Position numbers and translations under genes: made by a program. The notes below the pieces were generated by a model that did not search any database, was not told the origin of the DNA, and saw nothing but the letters and a program-made list of their open reading frames with translations. This document shows positions 51,036 through 61,487 of a stretch of 64,000 nt of DNA, piece after piece. Numbering within the stretch: position 1 is the first letter of the stretch; every line of letters begins with the position of its first letter. The stretch is from Marinomonas sargassi. Lineage in GTDB: Bacteria > Pseudomonadota > Gammaproteobacteria > Pseudomonadales > Marinomonadaceae. The stretch spans positions 248,001 to 312,000 of the forward strand of contig NZ_JAOVZB010000004.1 in the NCBI RefSeq assembly GCF_025716875.1, read 5' to 3'.

Positions 51036-53138
51036 TTACTTAGCAACAACCGAGCTGTCATTTTCTTTTGATGGATTCCATTTTTTGTAGTGCTTCGCAT
51101 GTTTCTCGAAGTAGAACTCGCGCCCTTCATTACTCTTCAAGAACTCACCTTCAATGCGCTCTACTTCAGGAACTTCAACATAATAGTCTTTATCACGTTC
51201 AAAGTTGTATTTGATCCAGCAAGCAATGATTGCAGCTAAAGAAGCAAAGACCATCCACCAAATATGCCATACAAAACCAAATCCAAAGGGTAGCGTTAAC
51301 ATACCAAGCACTGGACCCGCCCATGTATTCTTAGGCATATGGATACGACCATATTTACTTGGGCGCTTGTAAGCTGTGCCCTTCTGCTTCATATCCAATA
51401 ATGGATCACGATCGCTAACCTGAATCTCTTCACCGAAGTTGTAGAACTGTGGTGGAGAAGCAGTGAACCATTCTAAAGTATGGCCATCCCAAGGGTCACC
51501 AGTGACATCTTTGTAGCCTGGCTCGTTACGCTTGTACAAGCTCCATGCAATGTTCACAACTTGCGTACCTATACCAGCGGCAATCATAGCCACACCGATA
51601 AGCGCAATGTACATGCTCATCTGCCATTCTGGATTATCAATATACTGTAGACGACGAGTCATGCCATCGAAGCCTGTGTAGTAAAGAGGTAACCAAGCAA
51701 AGAAGTAACCGAAGAACCAAAGTGCTACAGACCATTTACCAAGTGTTTCATTCAACTTAGCGCCTGTTGCTTTAGGGAACCAGTAAGTAAAGCCTGCAAA
51801 GTAACCGTATACCGCACCACCAATAATTACGTTATGGAAGTGAGCAGGAACGAACATACTATTGTGCAATACAAAGTCGTTTGCCGGGATAGACAACATA
51901 ACCCCTGTCATACCACCGATAGTGAAAGTAATTAGCATAGCAATTACCCACCACATAGAAGCAGTTAGCTCTACACGACCTTTATACATAGTAAAGATCC
52001 AGTTATAGAGTTTCACACCTGTCGGTATACCGATAATCATGGTCATGATACCGAAGAAGGCATTGACGCTTGCACCCGATCCCATTGTAAAGAAGTGATG
52101 TAGCCATACAAGGAATGACAAAATCATGATTACGATCGTTGCCCATACCAATGAGGTATAGCCAAACAGACGTTTTCTTGAGAATGTCGCAGTTACTTCA
52201 GAGATCATACCGAATGCAGGTAGTACCAAGAAATACACTTCAGGGTGACCCCAAGCCCAGATCAAGTTAACCCACATCATCTGATTACCGCCGTCATCGT
52301 TGGTAAAGAAGTTGAAGTCGAAGTAACGATCAAGTGTTAACTGGGCAATGGCAATCGTTAAGATTGGGAAAATAACCAGTGCAATACCGTTGGCACAGAA
52401 AGTAGTCCAAGTGAATACTGGCATTTTCATTAATGTCATGCCTGGAGCACGCATTTTAAGAATAGTCGCTACAAAGTTAACAGCTGTTAACGTGGTACCT
52501 AAACCAGATATTTGCAATGCCCATATCCAATAGTCGACCCCGACCCCAGGACTGTAATCAATCCCCGAAAGTGGCGTATAAGCCAACCAACCTACTGCAG
52601 CAAACTCACCAACAAACAATGAAATGTTTACTAGCAATGCGCCAACTAGGAATAGATAGAAACTCAATGAGTTAAGGAAAGGGAAGGCAACGTCTCGTGC
52701 ACCGATCTGCAACGGCATGACAACGTTCATGATGCCGACCATTAATGGCGTCGCCACAAAGAAGATCATTATAACACCGTGAGCGGTGAAGATCTGGTCA
52801 TAATGCTCTGGCGGCAAGTATCCAGCGCCAAATTCATCTGCCGTTGACAATGCTTGGTGTGTACGCATCAAAATCGCGTCGGAGAAGCCACGTAGTAGCA
52901 TTATCAGGGCAACGATACAGTACATTATACCTATTTTTTTATGATCTACTGACGTAAACCATTCGTCCCACAGGTAGCCCCATAGTTTTTTGTAGGTAAC
53001 AAAACCTACTACGAACAATCCACCTAAGATAGCGGCAATCATTACTGGCATTACCACTGGATCATGAAAAGGGATTACGCCCCAGTGTAATTTACCTGTT
53101 AACACATGAGGGTCTTTAATTAAATCAGTTTGAACCAT
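51036..53138 (-). CDS. cyoB: Cytochrome bo3 ubiquinol oxidase subunit I
   Basis: The catalytic, proton-pumping subunit with heme b, heme o3 and CuB. The 700-residue protein has the ligands in [22 protein letters not shown] (His-Tyr crosslink), [10 protein letters not shown] and HFHNVIIGG, plus [15 protein letters not shown] near the N-terminus. I start at ATG 53138 (MVQTDL) because GGAG lies seven bases upstream; the gene then overlaps cyoA by 14 bases. An upstream in-frame ATG at 53162 is less likely. Confidence 0.96.
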   Translation of the reverse strand: MVQTDLIKDPHVLTGKLHWGVIPFHDPVVMPVMIAAILGGLFVVGFVTYKKLWGYLWDEWFTSVDHKKIGIMYCIVALIMLLRGFSDAILMRTHQALSTADEFGAGYLPPEHYDQIFTAHGVIMIFFVATPLMVGIMNVVMPLQIGARDVAFPFLNSLSFYLFLVGALLVNISLFVGEFAAVGWLAYTPLSGIDYSPGVGVDYWIWALQISGLGTTLTAVNFVATILKMRAPGMTLMKMPVFTWTTFCANGIALVIFPILTIAIAQLTLDRYFDFNFFTNDDGGNQMMWVNLIWAWGHPEVYFLVLPAFGMISEVTATFSRKRLFGYTSLVWATIVIMILSFLVWLHHFFTMGSGASVNAFFGIMTMIIGIPTGVKLYNWIFTMYKGRVELTASMWWVIAMLITFTIGGMTGVMLSIPANDFVLHNSMFVPAHFHNVIIGGAVYGYFAGFTYWFPKATGAKLNETLGKWSVALWFFGYFFAWLPLYYTGFDGMTRRLQYIDNPEWQMSMYIALIGVAMIAAGIGTQVVNIAWSLYKRNEPGYKDVTGDPWDGHTLEWFTASPPQFYNFGEEIQVSDRDPLLDMKQKGTAYKRPSKYGRIHMPKNTWAGPVLGMLTLPFGFGFVWHIWWMVFASLAAIIACWIKYNFERDKDYYVEVPEVERIEGEFLKSNEGREFYFEKHAKHYKKWNPSKENDSSVVAK

Positions 53139-53976
53139 TTTGGGCTCCGATGAAAGACTCAATAATATTCTTAAACTGTAGAGGATCTATTGAAGAGAAA
53201 TGCTCTACTTTATGATCACGTGTCTTTTCAGTTAAGCGATCATATTCTGCGTCTGTTAATACTTGCTCTGAGGTTCTTACGCCTTCAATCCATTTCCCGT
53301 AATCTTCTTCTGACGTCACCTTAGCTTTGAAACGCATACCAGCGAAGCCAAAACCACTGTAGTTTGCAGAAATACCACGATATTCACCAACTTCGGTGGC
53401 CATCAGGTTCATACGGTTTTCCATTCCTGCCATGGCGTAAATTTGACCACCAAGTTTAGGAATGAATAATGAATTCATTGTTGATTGTGAAGTAACCAAA
53501 AACTCAACCGGACGATCTACCGGGAAAGCTACTTCATTCACCGTAGCAATTTTTTCTTCTGGGTATAAGAAAAGCCATTTCCAATCCATTGCAACCACTT
53601 GAATAGTAAGAGGCTCCTTATCGGAAGCGATCTCTTTCCTTGGGTCAAGTGAGTAGGAAGTGATATAGGTAATAACAGCTAATACAGCAATAATGACAAC
53701 AGGCACACCCCAAGCGAAGAACTCTATCTTACTAGAGTGTTCCCATTCAGGATCGTAGACCTCATCTTTTTTACTTTCGTGGTATTTGTATGGAATCCAG
53801 ATCGACATAATAATGGTTGGAATAACCACGATAAGCATCAGACCCATTGTAAGTAAAATAGTGTCACCGATTTCTTTACCTGTAACACCGCTAGAATCGA
53901 ACAAGGCAAGCTCACAACCACTGAGAAGTAGTGCAAGCGAAAATACCATAGTTGATTGGAACAGTTTTTTCTTCAT
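53125..53976 (-). CDS. cyoA: Cytochrome bo3 ubiquinol oxidase subunit II
   Basis: A 283-residue lipoprotein: lipobox LLLSGCELA (Cys about 21), two membrane helices, and a periplasmic cupredoxin domain ([20 protein letters not shown], then [14 protein letters not shown]). The CuA ligands of cytochrome c oxidases are absent, so the electron donor is quinol. First gene of the operon; an FNR-like site lies about 150 bases upstream. Confidence 0.96.
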   Translation of the reverse strand: MKKKLFQSTMVFSLALLLSGCELALFDSSGVTGKEIGDTILLTMGLMLIVVIPTIIMSIWIPYKYHESKKDEVYDPEWEHSSKIEFFAWGVPVVIIAVLAVITYITSYSLDPRKEIASDKEPLTIQVVAMDWKWLFLYPEEKIATVNEVAFPVDRPVEFLVTSQSTMNSLFIPKLGGQIYAMAGMENRMNLMATEVGEYRGISANYSGFGFAGMRFKAKVTSEEDYGKWIEGVRTSEQVLTDAEYDRLTEKTRDHKVEHFSSIDPLQFKNIIESFIGAQNGSN

Positions 53977-54426
53977 CTGTAACCTCAGAATGCCCTACAG
54001 CAAAAATATGCATACGGACCAGGCGTTAACAAAAAACGCTTAAAATTCATAAACATAACCATTTCACAAACAGTTATGAAAGCTAAAGTTCGCACTTAAT
54101 ACAACACCAAGTTACAAGTTTATTGACATAGATCATCAAAAAAACCTTATAACCTGTAAGTGTAAATCGAGCCCGTCGATTATATTTTTGCCCCACCCCT
54201 TTTACAATAGGAAGCAGCTATAAAATGCTAATTCAGCAAAATAATTGTATAGATAATCAATATTTACTTACGCATAAGTACGCAGATTGGTTCACCACTT
54301 GATGCAAATAGAATGACAGACTGAAGATATGGGTACAAACAAGATTCACCTCGTCGAGCAAAAGGCGATGAAGATATAAACAAAGACCGAACACTTTAGT
54401 AGGCTTTAGTTGAGAATTGAAAAAAC
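53977..54426 (-). promoter_or_regulatory. cyo operon promoter region
   Basis: A 450-base non-coding stretch upstream of cyoA. It contains TTGAC-ATAG-ATCAT at 54123-54136, close to the FNR/ANR consensus TTGAT-N4-ATCAA. Oxygen-dependent control of bo3 oxidase by FNR/ANR is known in other bacteria and fits here. Nothing else was identified. Confidence 0.5.
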
Positions 54427-54466
54427 TAAAAAAAGGCTGAAATTGCTATTAAGCCAATTTCAGCCT
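54427..54466 (-). terminator. Terminator of VOC-family gene
   Basis: AGGCTGAAATTG at 54434-54445 pairs exactly with CAATTTCAGCCT at 54455-54466. On the minus strand a seven-T run follows. Ten bases past the VOC gene stop. Confidence 0.93.
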
Positions 54467-54475
54467 AGCTTAATG

Positions 54476-54853
54476 TCACTGCTTAGAATGCAATCCAACC
54501 ACATTACCTTCAGTGTCTTTGATTATGGAAATAAAACCATACTCACCGATAGAGAATTTAGGCCTTTCCACTTGACCACCAGCCGATACAACACGCCCTT
54601 CTTCAACAGAGCAATCTTCACATGAAAAATACACCACTGTGCTATTTTGGCCGGGCTCTACGCCATCCATTTTAACTAAAGCCCCTGTTGCACCATACCC
54701 TTCCATACTCGATGGAAAAGACTTCATTACACAAGTGGAGTCAGCAGGATCACCTATATCTCCCAACTCAACAGTTAAAACAGCTTCATAAAATGCTTTC
54801 GCTCTTTCCATATCAGACACATAAATATCAAACCAACAAACAGGATTTTGCAT
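54476..54853 (-). CDS. VOC-family (glyoxalase/bleomycin-resistance-like) protein
   Basis: A 125-residue vicinal-oxygen-chelate protein: VCWFDIYVSDMERAKAFYEAVL at the start and the C-terminal GEYGFISIIKDTEGNVVGLHS block are typical. Many relatives bind metal, but the substrate is unknown. GGAG eight bases upstream sets ATG 54853 (MQNPV); the longer frame upstream has no support. It is divergent from the WYL regulator, which may control it. Confidence 0.85.
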   Translation of the reverse strand: MQNPVCWFDIYVSDMERAKAFYEAVLTVELGDIGDPADSTCVMKSFPSSMEGYGATGALVKMDGVEPGQNSTVVYFSCEDCSVEEGRVVSAGGQVERPKFSIGEYGFISIIKDTEGNVVGLHSKQ

Positions 54854-55009
54854 AATTTCTACTCCATAAAATCGTATTAAAGATTGTGCTATACAACCAG
54901 CCAAGCAAACCTTAACTGGAATAATAGCCACTCTAACAACCCCCTACTGACAGCATGATGTCAGTAGGGTTAAAGTAAGCTATGAATCGCTTAGATTGGG
55001 ATAGAAAAC

Positions 55010-55714
55010 ATGCGTAGAGCAGATAGATTAATCAAATTAGTTCACTTTATGAGAAGTCGACACAGAGCCATCACCGCTCAACAAATTGCGGATGAATTTA
55101 GTATTTGCACACGCACTGTCTATCGCGACATTCAAGACTTAATGGATTCCGGTACCCCTATCGTAGGTGAAGCGGGTGTGGGTTACATGATAGACAAGCA
55201 ATTTTACCTTCCCCCCATCACTTTCGACGCTGACGAGCTAGAAGCTATCGGCTTAGGTATCAGCATGGTACGCCAATGGACAGATGAAAAGTTTGCTCAA
55301 AAGGCCAATGAAGCATTTGCAAAAATTCAGGCTGTATTGCCTGCCAATCTACAAGGGGAACTTCAACAAATAACGGCTTACGCCATCCCTTCAAGACCAG
55401 TATTACCATGGTCAGTCAGCTTCTCTGATTTACGCGAGTTCATTCGTAAACAGCAAAAAATACATATCAACTACATAGACGAAAAGGAAAAAACAACCAG
55501 TCGAGACGTACGCCCATTGTCATTATTCTTCTTCAGCCCTGTATGGGTATTAGCTACTTGGTGTGAAAAAAGACAAGACTTCCGCAACTTTCGCATCGAT
55601 AGAATTCAATCCCTAACGGGTCTAGATGAGTTTTTCAAAGATGAGGAAGGGAAAGACCTAAACACCTTAATTCTGAGAGAAACAGGCGCTCCATTATGTG
55701 ACTTTAACAAATAA
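55010..55714 (+). CDS. WYL-domain transcriptional regulator (YafY-like)
   Basis: A 234-residue regulator: an N-terminal HTH (ADRLIKLVHFMRSRHRAITAQQIADEFSICTRTVYRDI, in parts to about 41), then a WYL domain in which the Trp-Tyr-Leu motif is varied (VLATWCEKRQDFRNFRIDRI, about 183-202). WYL domains sense nucleotides or nucleic acids in several regulators. It is divergent from the VOC gene, its likely target. Confidence 0.88.
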   Translation: MRRADRLIKLVHFMRSRHRAITAQQIADEFSICTRTVYRDIQDLMDSGTPIVGEAGVGYMIDKQFYLPPITFDADELEAIGLGISMVRQWTDEKFAQKANEAFAKIQAVLPANLQGELQQITAYAIPSRPVLPWSVSFSDLREFIRKQQKIHINYIDEKEKTTSRDVRPLSLFFFSPVWVLATWCEKRQDFRNFRIDRIQSLTGLDEFFKDEEGKDLNTLILRETGAPLCDFNK

Positions 55715-55731
55715 CTAATGAAGCGAATTCA

Positions 55732-56274
55732 CTATACGACTACAACATCAGGAATATTAATTAGCAGATCAGTAACACCAAGATCAATCCCTTGCTGATT
55801 TAGCAGTGTCGAGACTTGTCCCCTATGGTGCGTTTGATGATTAAAGAAGTGTTGCACAATGTGGCCAAAGTTTTTATTAAAGCGGACACCCGTAGTACTT
55901 ACATATGAGATAACCCTAGATAAGTCACTATCTTTAAGCTGTTTTGCAAACAAGAGTATAACCTCATCCATCTCGAAACGTTTTCCTTTTAATATAGAGA
56001 AATCTGCATACAGCATAGCATCAAGAGAAGACGGCTTAGGCAAGCTTCTCACATAGCCTAAGGACTTATCATCTTCCACATGGTCAGCAAAGCGCTGCAG
56101 CCAGATAGTATCGCCGATAAGAATATGATTTAGAGTATTGATAATGGAACCAAAAAAAGCCTTTCTATCTTCTAGCAACTCGTCCTTAGTCAATCTCGAA
56201 CAAGCAGCATAAAGGCTCTGGTTCATTGTGGCATTGTATTCCGCCATGAGTACAAAATTTGATTGTTGTGACAT
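55732..56274 (-). CDS. DinB-family protein
   Basis: A 180-residue four-helix DinB/YfiT-like protein. The metal-binding His are in INTLNHILIGDTIWLQRF (about 46-63) and HFFNHQTHHRGQVSTLL (about 142-158). It may act as a metal-dependent transferase (for example with a thiol), but the substrate is unknown. It is convergent with the WYL gene. Confidence 0.88.
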   Translation of the reverse strand: MSQQSNFVLMAEYNATMNQSLYAACSRLTKDELLEDRKAFFGSIINTLNHILIGDTIWLQRFADHVEDDKSLGYVRSLPKPSSLDAMLYADFSILKGKRFEMDEVILLFAKQLKDSDLSRVISYVSTTGVRFNKNFGHIVQHFFNHQTHHRGQVSTLLNQQGIDLGVTDLLINIPDVVVV

Positions 56275-56318
56275 TACACATCCTTAAACCAATCCAGCCA
56301 ATCCAAGCATGGAAGAGC

Positions 56319-56954
56319 CTATCCAATAAGCTTTAACAAATCATTAGGAGAGGCAAATAAATAAGCAGGTTCATGCTCTTCTAATTCCTCAGGAGAGCCA
56401 TACCCCCACAATACACCAGCAGACGCCAAACCATTCTTATGCGCCGCAGTTAAATCTACATAACGGTCACCAATCATGAGTGCATCCCCACCAATTTGGT
56501 TATTTTGCTTTAGACTCTCTAATTGTTGCCATTTTTCTACACCGATCTCACCACCGTTAATAAACTGAAAACAGTCTCGCAATTCAAATAATGACAAAAT
56601 ACGCTCAGCAAAATCGACTCTTTTCGAAGTACAAACCCCTAACTTAAAACCTGCAGACAAGAGTCGTTCAAGCGCATCTGGAACACCTTCATACAAAACA
56701 TTCTCGGCGAAACCCACTTCAGAATAGCGTTCGCGATATTTTGCTACCAAGGAAAAAATAAGCGCATCATCGCTAGATTGAGTAAGCTGCTTGAAGGTAA
56801 TGTCGAGAGGAGGGCCTATAAAGGTAGCGAGAAAGTCTTCATTTTGCTGCTCAAAACCATGAGCCGAAAGCGCATAGTTAAGCGACTTCACAATCCCTTC
56901 TTTGGGGTCGCTAATGGTACCGTCTAAATCAAAAATCAAACAACTGTGTTCCAT
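56319..56954 (-). CDS. HAD-family phosphatase (phosphoglycolate-phosphatase-like)
   Basis: A 211-residue HAD-IA hydrolase: motif I IFDLDGTISDP (8-18), motif II TSKR (near 109), motif III Lys in VEKWQQLESLK and motif IV MIGDRYVDLTAA (about 160-171). The cap is the small helical type. Substrates of this class include phosphoglycolate, pyrophosphate or phosphosugars. It lies upstream of the DinB gene on the same strand with a 44-base gap. Confidence 0.88.
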   Translation of the reverse strand: MEHSCLIFDLDGTISDPKEGIVKSLNYALSAHGFEQQNEDFLATFIGPPLDITFKQLTQSSDDALIFSLVAKYRERYSEVGFAENVLYEGVPDALERLLSAGFKLGVCTSKRVDFAERILSLFELRDCFQFINGGEIGVEKWQQLESLKQNNQIGGDALMIGDRYVDLTAAHKNGLASAGVLWGYGSPEELEEHEPAYLFASPNDLLKLIG

Positions 56955-57006
56955 AAATCTCCCTTTATTACCTAATCTGTATCAACCTTGAACACCAACA
57001 AAGCCA

Positions 57007-57561
57007 TTACGACAATGGGAACACCTTACCTAACAAGTGAACGCTTTGTTTATTTCGCTCTATTTGAGCAATATCAGGCAACAAGCCCCATTCTTCAAAA
57101 CCTTGCTTGGAAAAAAAGTTCAAACTCTTCGTATTTTCAGCATAAACATACGCCACCAAGTGAGAGAAACCTATCTCATGTCGATTGGTAATAAGGTGAT
57201 CGAATAAAGCAGAAGCCACTCCCAATCGCTGATACTCGCTAGACACGTAAAAACTCACTTCACGGGCATTATCAAAAGCAGGCAAGCCGTAAAAGGCTTC
57301 GACTGAACACCAACCAGCCACTTTCCCTTTTTTCTCTTTGGGGCTAATTGAGTTTTCTTTATCGATATAGAAGGAATCAATGACGAGTAAGGGTTTTTGC
57401 TTGGTAGCAGATTCAATCCAGTCAATCACATCGACTAGATTGATATTTTTATGCTTTGAGACATCCTTACGAAAAGGGTCAATTTCTAGATAAATAGCAA
57501 GAATATCGGGAGCATCCTCTAATTTCGCAGGACGTATACACCCGATATTTTTACAATCCAT
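57007..57561 (-). CDS. GNAT-family N-acetyltransferase
   Basis: A 184-residue acetyltransferase: IRPAKLEDAPDILAIYLE at the start, EVSFYVSSEYQRLGVASALFDHLI (about 120-143, with QRLGVA as the CoA loop) and AENTKSLNFFSKQGFEEWG. It resembles phosphinothricin-acetyltransferase-like proteins; the substrate is unknown. It follows the DUF2333 gene by 9 bases and probably belongs to its operon. Confidence 0.87.
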   Translation of the reverse strand: MDCKNIGCIRPAKLEDAPDILAIYLEIDPFRKDVSKHKNINLVDVIDWIESATKQKPLLVIDSFYIDKENSISPKEKKGKVAGWCSVEAFYGLPAFDNAREVSFYVSSEYQRLGVASALFDHLITNRHEIGFSHLVAYVYAENTKSLNFFSKQGFEEWGLLPDIAQIERNKQSVHLLGKVFPLS

Positions 57562-57570
57562 AGACTATGG

Positions 57571-58620
57571 CTAGCCTTGTTCCAACAATCGACGTAAGTC
57601 TATGATGGCGGTATTCGCTCTCGATATATAAGAGGCCATTACCAATGAATGATTCGCCAACATACCAAAACCACTGCCATTCAAAATAATAGGCGACCAA
57701 ATACTTGATTGAGTCGCTTCTAATTCTCGAATAATTTGACGCAAACTTACCAAGGCATTTTTATCCTGAAGTACGAAGAAGAAATCCACCTCGACCGCAC
57801 GCAACATATGCATTAACGCCCAGCTAGTACCACGTGCTTCATAAAAAACATCATCTATCTTCAACCAAGGGGTTTTAACATACTGATAAGCCCCTGTATC
57901 ACTAGTCTGACGCGCATTTGCATCTCCTGCCAAATCTGTATTCTCTCGTACGCTAGCAACACTCGCTGATAAACGCTGAGACATACTGCCTAACCGAGTA
58001 CTGATATCGGATAACCAGTCAGCAAGATTATCTGCACGAGCATAAAACTGGGCATCGTTTTTAGAGGTGTCAGCCAAACGATCAAGGTATTCCATTAGCT
58101 CTTGGTTACCTCGACGATATTCGCTCTCACTGGATGGTAATGCCCAGCTTTTGTTATCAAAGTTAAACTGAGGCTCAGCTACTTTTAGGTTCACGTCTTC
58201 TGTGGATTGAGATTGGGAACGGCTAAAGTCTTTACGGAACGCTCGTGCTAGATCTCTGGCTTGTACCAAAACACCAAATTCCCAAGCTGGCATGTTATCC
58301 ATGAAGATACCAGGTGGCGCTAAATCATTGGTAATAAACCCGCCCGGCTTTTCCAACAAGGTATCCATAATGCTATGAAGTGTACTTGCCGTGGTATAAC
58401 CAACAACAAGCTTCTTACTATTATTTAGGTAGCCCCTTTCCTCTGCCTTTGCTTTTGCCGTGTCAACAACATCAAACGCATCTGGTTCACTGCTCCAGTA
58501 CATGCCTAGAAAGCTCAGTAGTATTACTAAAATCGCAACAATAGAAACGGCCACTTTCCACAGCCCCGAAAAATTCACGCGCTCTTTAAATTGTTCTAAC
58601 TGACCTGTTAACCATGACAT
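57571..58620 (-). CDS. DUF2333 family membrane protein
   Basis: A 349-residue protein with one membrane helix (about 22-44) and a large periplasmic helical domain. PGGFITNDLAPPGIFMDNMPAWEFGVL (about 91-117, in parts), ARDLARAFRKDFSRSQSQS and the C-terminal SGFGMLANHSLVMASYISRANTAIIDLR block identify DUF2333. Function unknown. Coupled to an upstream TPR lipoprotein gene (12-base gap), so the two may form an envelope complex. Confidence 0.88.
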   Translation of the reverse strand: MSWLTGQLEQFKERVNFSGLWKVAVSIVAILVILLSFLGMYWSSEPDAFDVVDTAKAKAEERGYLNNSKKLVVGYTTASTLHSIMDTLLEKPGGFITNDLAPPGIFMDNMPAWEFGVLVQARDLARAFRKDFSRSQSQSTEDVNLKVAEPQFNFDNKSWALPSSESEYRRGNQELMEYLDRLADTSKNDAQFYARADNLADWLSDISTRLGSMSQRLSASVASVRENTDLAGDANARQTSDTGAYQYVKTPWLKIDDVFYEARGTSWALMHMLRAVEVDFFFVLQDKNALVSLRQIIRELEATQSSIWSPIILNGSGFGMLANHSLVMASYISRANTAIIDLRRLLEQG

Positions 58621-58632
58621 ATCTGTCCTACC

Positions 58633-59475
58633 TTAATCCTGTTGTAACTCTATTTTATAATCAGTACGGTGAAATATCATAGCCCGTAGACGAAACTCTG
58701 GCGTACGGCTATTAATTATCTGATACAACAAACGAGCTTCTTTATCTTTCGCCCAAGAAATAGCAATGGGAGCACGCTGTTCATTTACCTTATCTATTAT
58801 AGGCTGAAGCAGCTCCAGCACTTCATCATCACTCAAAGAAAACAGTTCTTTAGGTAAGAAATACACATTCTCTTGTTGCTTACTTTGTTCTTGATCATCA
58901 TTAGCCGCAAGTGTTTTTTTCTTTTGTTGCTGGGCAGCATGTCGGGCTTCATCTAATCTTTTTTGCTGCAAATCCTGTATTCTCAAGTCTATTTCATTTA
59001 TCAGCGGGTCCTGTGAATTCACAGAGCGGGCGGATTCTAAGTAGCGTGAAGCTTGTCGATAATTGCGACCCTGTGCTGCTTGCCAAGCCCATTCACCATA
59101 TAGCTCAACAATATTAGCAATCCCCTGAGTCGCTTCAAAGTTACCGGGATCTCGCCCTAACGCCGCTTGAAAATATAAGTTTGCATTATCTTCTTCAGGA
59201 GTCAGTAAACGTCTTGCCGCAAGTGCCTGCTCTCCTCTCTCAATAAGGCCTAATGTAATTTTTTCAAAAGCTGAAATTGTTTTTTCTTTGTTTTTTTCTT
59301 TAGCTTCAAGCTTACCATCAGCAGCAGCCTCAATAGTTTTAGGCTCTTCCACTTGCTGAGTTGGAGCATGATCACCTTCCAATAAAGGCTCTTGATCTTT
59401 TACCGGAGCTAGGTTTTGCTGACAAGCTGTCAGGAATAAAGCAGAAAATAGCAAAGAAAATAGTTTTTTATTCAA
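58633..59475 (-). CDS. TPR-like lipoprotein
   Basis: A 280-residue lipoprotein: lipobox ALFLTACQQ (Cys about 18), an acidic linker to about residue 65, helical repeats with TPR character (DNANLYFQAALGRDPGNFEATQGI, YRQASRYLESARSVNSQDPL), a charged Gln/Lys-rich segment, and a C-terminal domain with PIAISWAKDKEARLLYQIINS. No named family. It precedes the DUF2333 gene as a likely partner and is divergent from dsbD. Confidence 0.75.
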   Translation of the reverse strand: MNKKLFSLLFSALFLTACQQNLAPVKDQEPLLEGDHAPTQQVEEPKTIEAAADGKLEAKEKNKEKTISAFEKITLGLIERGEQALAARRLLTPEEDNANLYFQAALGRDPGNFEATQGIANIVELYGEWAWQAAQGRNYRQASRYLESARSVNSQDPLINEIDLRIQDLQQKRLDEARHAAQQQKKKTLAANDDQEQSKQQENVYFLPKELFSLSDDEVLELLQPIIDKVNEQRAPIAISWAKDKEARLLYQIINSRTPEFRLRAMIFHRTDYKIELQQD

Positions 59476-59592
59476 TTTATCACCTTGTGATTGGCAACTT
59501 TTGGGTGGGTTGTTAGTCTACACCTTCTATCTGGACTGTTGAAAGTCAGTTTTGTACCGACAGCCCTCAATTCATTAATATTGTAGATATCT

Positions 59593-61428
59593 ATGCGCCC
59601 ACTTATTTTTTTGCTGCTACTTTTTATCCAAAGTATTGCCCATGCTTTTACGTTCGCCCCAACATCAAGCCTAACAAAACCCAGTTTTTTACCGGTAGAA
59701 CAAGCTTTCCAGTTTTCTTTATCCACTCCGAAAGATGGCAAGATCTTGGCTTCATGGACAATTCATGAAGGCTATTACTTATATCAAGAGCAATTCCGTT
59801 TATCTGGTAAAAATAAAGACAAGCTACATTTTTCTCATTTTCCAGATGCCGAAACAAAAAACGACCCCTATTTCGGTGATGTGCAAATTTATCGTAACAC
59901 CCTTACCTTACCTATCTACTACGACATTAATCTGCCTGTAGGTAGCGAAATTGATGCCACACTGTCTTATCAAGGCTGCGCCGATCAGGGGCTTTGCTAC
60001 GCCCCTCAAAACACGCCTATCTCATTTACCGTTCCAGAACTCTCTGCAGACGCACGCCCCTCACCTGACAACACGAAAAATGGGAACACATCTAAAGCCT
60101 CTACCGCTAATTCAATTGCACCATCTGAGACTCAGGCCATAACCGAAACCCTTAAATCGAGTAGCATTTGGATCGCCCTAGGCACCTTATTTCTTCTAGG
60201 CTTACTTCTTTCATTAACCCCTTGCGTTCTACCTATGGTGCCTATTGTCAGCGCCATTGTTGTTGGCACACGAGATTCAAGAATGGGGGCATTTTATTAC
60301 AGCTTTATCTATGTTCTGGCTATGGCACTCACCTACTCTTTAATTGGTGGCTTAGTCGGCATTTTTGGCCTGCAACTTAATCTGCAAGCACAACTGCAAA
60401 GCCCATTATTGTTAGCAACATCCAGTGTTATATTTGTCCTATTAGCTTTGGCCATGTTTGGAGTTTACGAATTACGACTCCCTTCTTCATGGCAAAATAA
60501 GTTACAAGTAACAGCATCAAGTTCCCAATCTTTATGGAGAACATCAGGCAGCACCTTTATAGCTGGGGTTTTATCCACTTTAATTGTCTCTCCTTGCGTT
60601 TCCGCACCATTGGTTGGCACCTTGCTTTATATAAGTGGCCAAGGAGACGCGTGGTATGGCGCACTTATGCTTTTCACTATGGGAGTCGGCATGGGAATCC
60701 CTTTGCTATTAGTTGGTTTATTTGGCTCTAAGGTGCTACCCAAGAATGGCGAATGGTTACAGGACATAAAAAACGTGATGGGGCTGGGGCTATTAGCCGT
60801 TTCGGCTTGGCTGATGTCTCGCTGGATTCCGGAACACGCTCAGCTATTTCTCTGGGGCTTACTGGCTTTATCTATAGGTAGCTACTTTATACACAGAGCC
60901 TACAATCATTCTCACCCTATCCGCTGGCTTATCGCCATCACCTTTTTACTCATTGGTATAATGGAATTTATAGGGGGCGCAATGGGAAATAAGGAAGCTT
61001 TACAGCCATTAAAATCAACCTACACCCCTAATTCGACTGAGACGTATAACACAGTACATTTTGATGCCAGCATTGGCAGCTTAGAAGAGCTTCAGAGAAT
61101 AATAAGCAACCAAGATGACAGACCGATAGTACTGGATCTATATGCAGATTGGTGCATCAGCTGTCGATACGTTGAAGCCATGTTTGCTTCTCCCGAAGCT
61201 CTTCCTCTAACAAAGCAAGTACAGCTCGTTAGGGTCGATGTTACGCAAAATTCACAAGAGAACAGAGAAATAATGAAAGCCTTTTCATTATTTGGACCAC
61301 CCTCCATTGTTTTTTTAGACCCCCAAGGAAAAGAACTTAAGCAACTCACATTGATTGGCGAGCCCACTCAAGCGGAACTAATCGAACGACTACAATTCGC
61401 AGTAAGCCAGCAACTCAAAAAACCCTAG
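59593..61428 (+). CDS. dsbD: Thiol:disulfide interchange protein DsbD
   Basis: Moves electrons from cytoplasmic thioredoxin across the inner membrane to periplasmic DsbC and others. The 611-residue protein has a signal peptide (about 1-18), the N-terminal immunoglobulin-like domain with GCADQGLCYAP, eight membrane helices with the paired Cys in LTPCVLPMVP and VSPCVSAPLVG, and a C-terminal thioredoxin domain with DWCISCRYVE. The three-domain layout is complete. Confidence 0.95.
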   Translation: MRPLIFLLLLFIQSIAHAFTFAPTSSLTKPSFLPVEQAFQFSLSTPKDGKILASWTIHEGYYLYQEQFRLSGKNKDKLHFSHFPDAETKNDPYFGDVQIYRNTLTLPIYYDINLPVGSEIDATLSYQGCADQGLCYAPQNTPISFTVPELSADARPSPDNTKNGNTSKASTANSIAPSETQAITETLKSSSIWIALGTLFLLGLLLSLTPCVLPMVPIVSAIVVGTRDSRMGAFYYSFIYVLAMALTYSLIGGLVGIFGLQLNLQAQLQSPLLLATSSVIFVLLALAMFGVYELRLPSSWQNKLQVTASSSQSLWRTSGSTFIAGVLSTLIVSPCVSAPLVGTLLYISGQGDAWYGALMLFTMGVGMGIPLLLVGLFGSKVLPKNGEWLQDIKNVMGLGLLAVSAWLMSRWIPEHAQLFLWGLLALSIGSYFIHRAYNHSHPIRWLIAITFLLIGIMEFIGGAMGNKEALQPLKSTYTPNSTETYNTVHFDASIGSLEELQRIISNQDDRPIVLDLYADWCISCRYVEAMFASPEALPLTKQVQLVRVDVTQNSQENREIMKAFSLFGPPSIVFLDPQGKELKQLTLIGEPTQAELIERLQFAVSQQLKKP

Positions 61429-61442
61429 TTTACCAGAGATCA

Positions 61443-61487
61443 AAAAACACACATACGGAGTGTTTTTCGGTTTTTTTACCGAAGAAC
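61443..61487 (+). terminator. Terminator of dsbD (double hairpin)
   Basis: AAAAACAC at 61443-61450 pairs with GTGTTTTT at 61460-61467, and is followed at once by TTCGGT/ACCGAA around a six-T loop. It separates dsbD from accBC. Confidence 0.75.
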
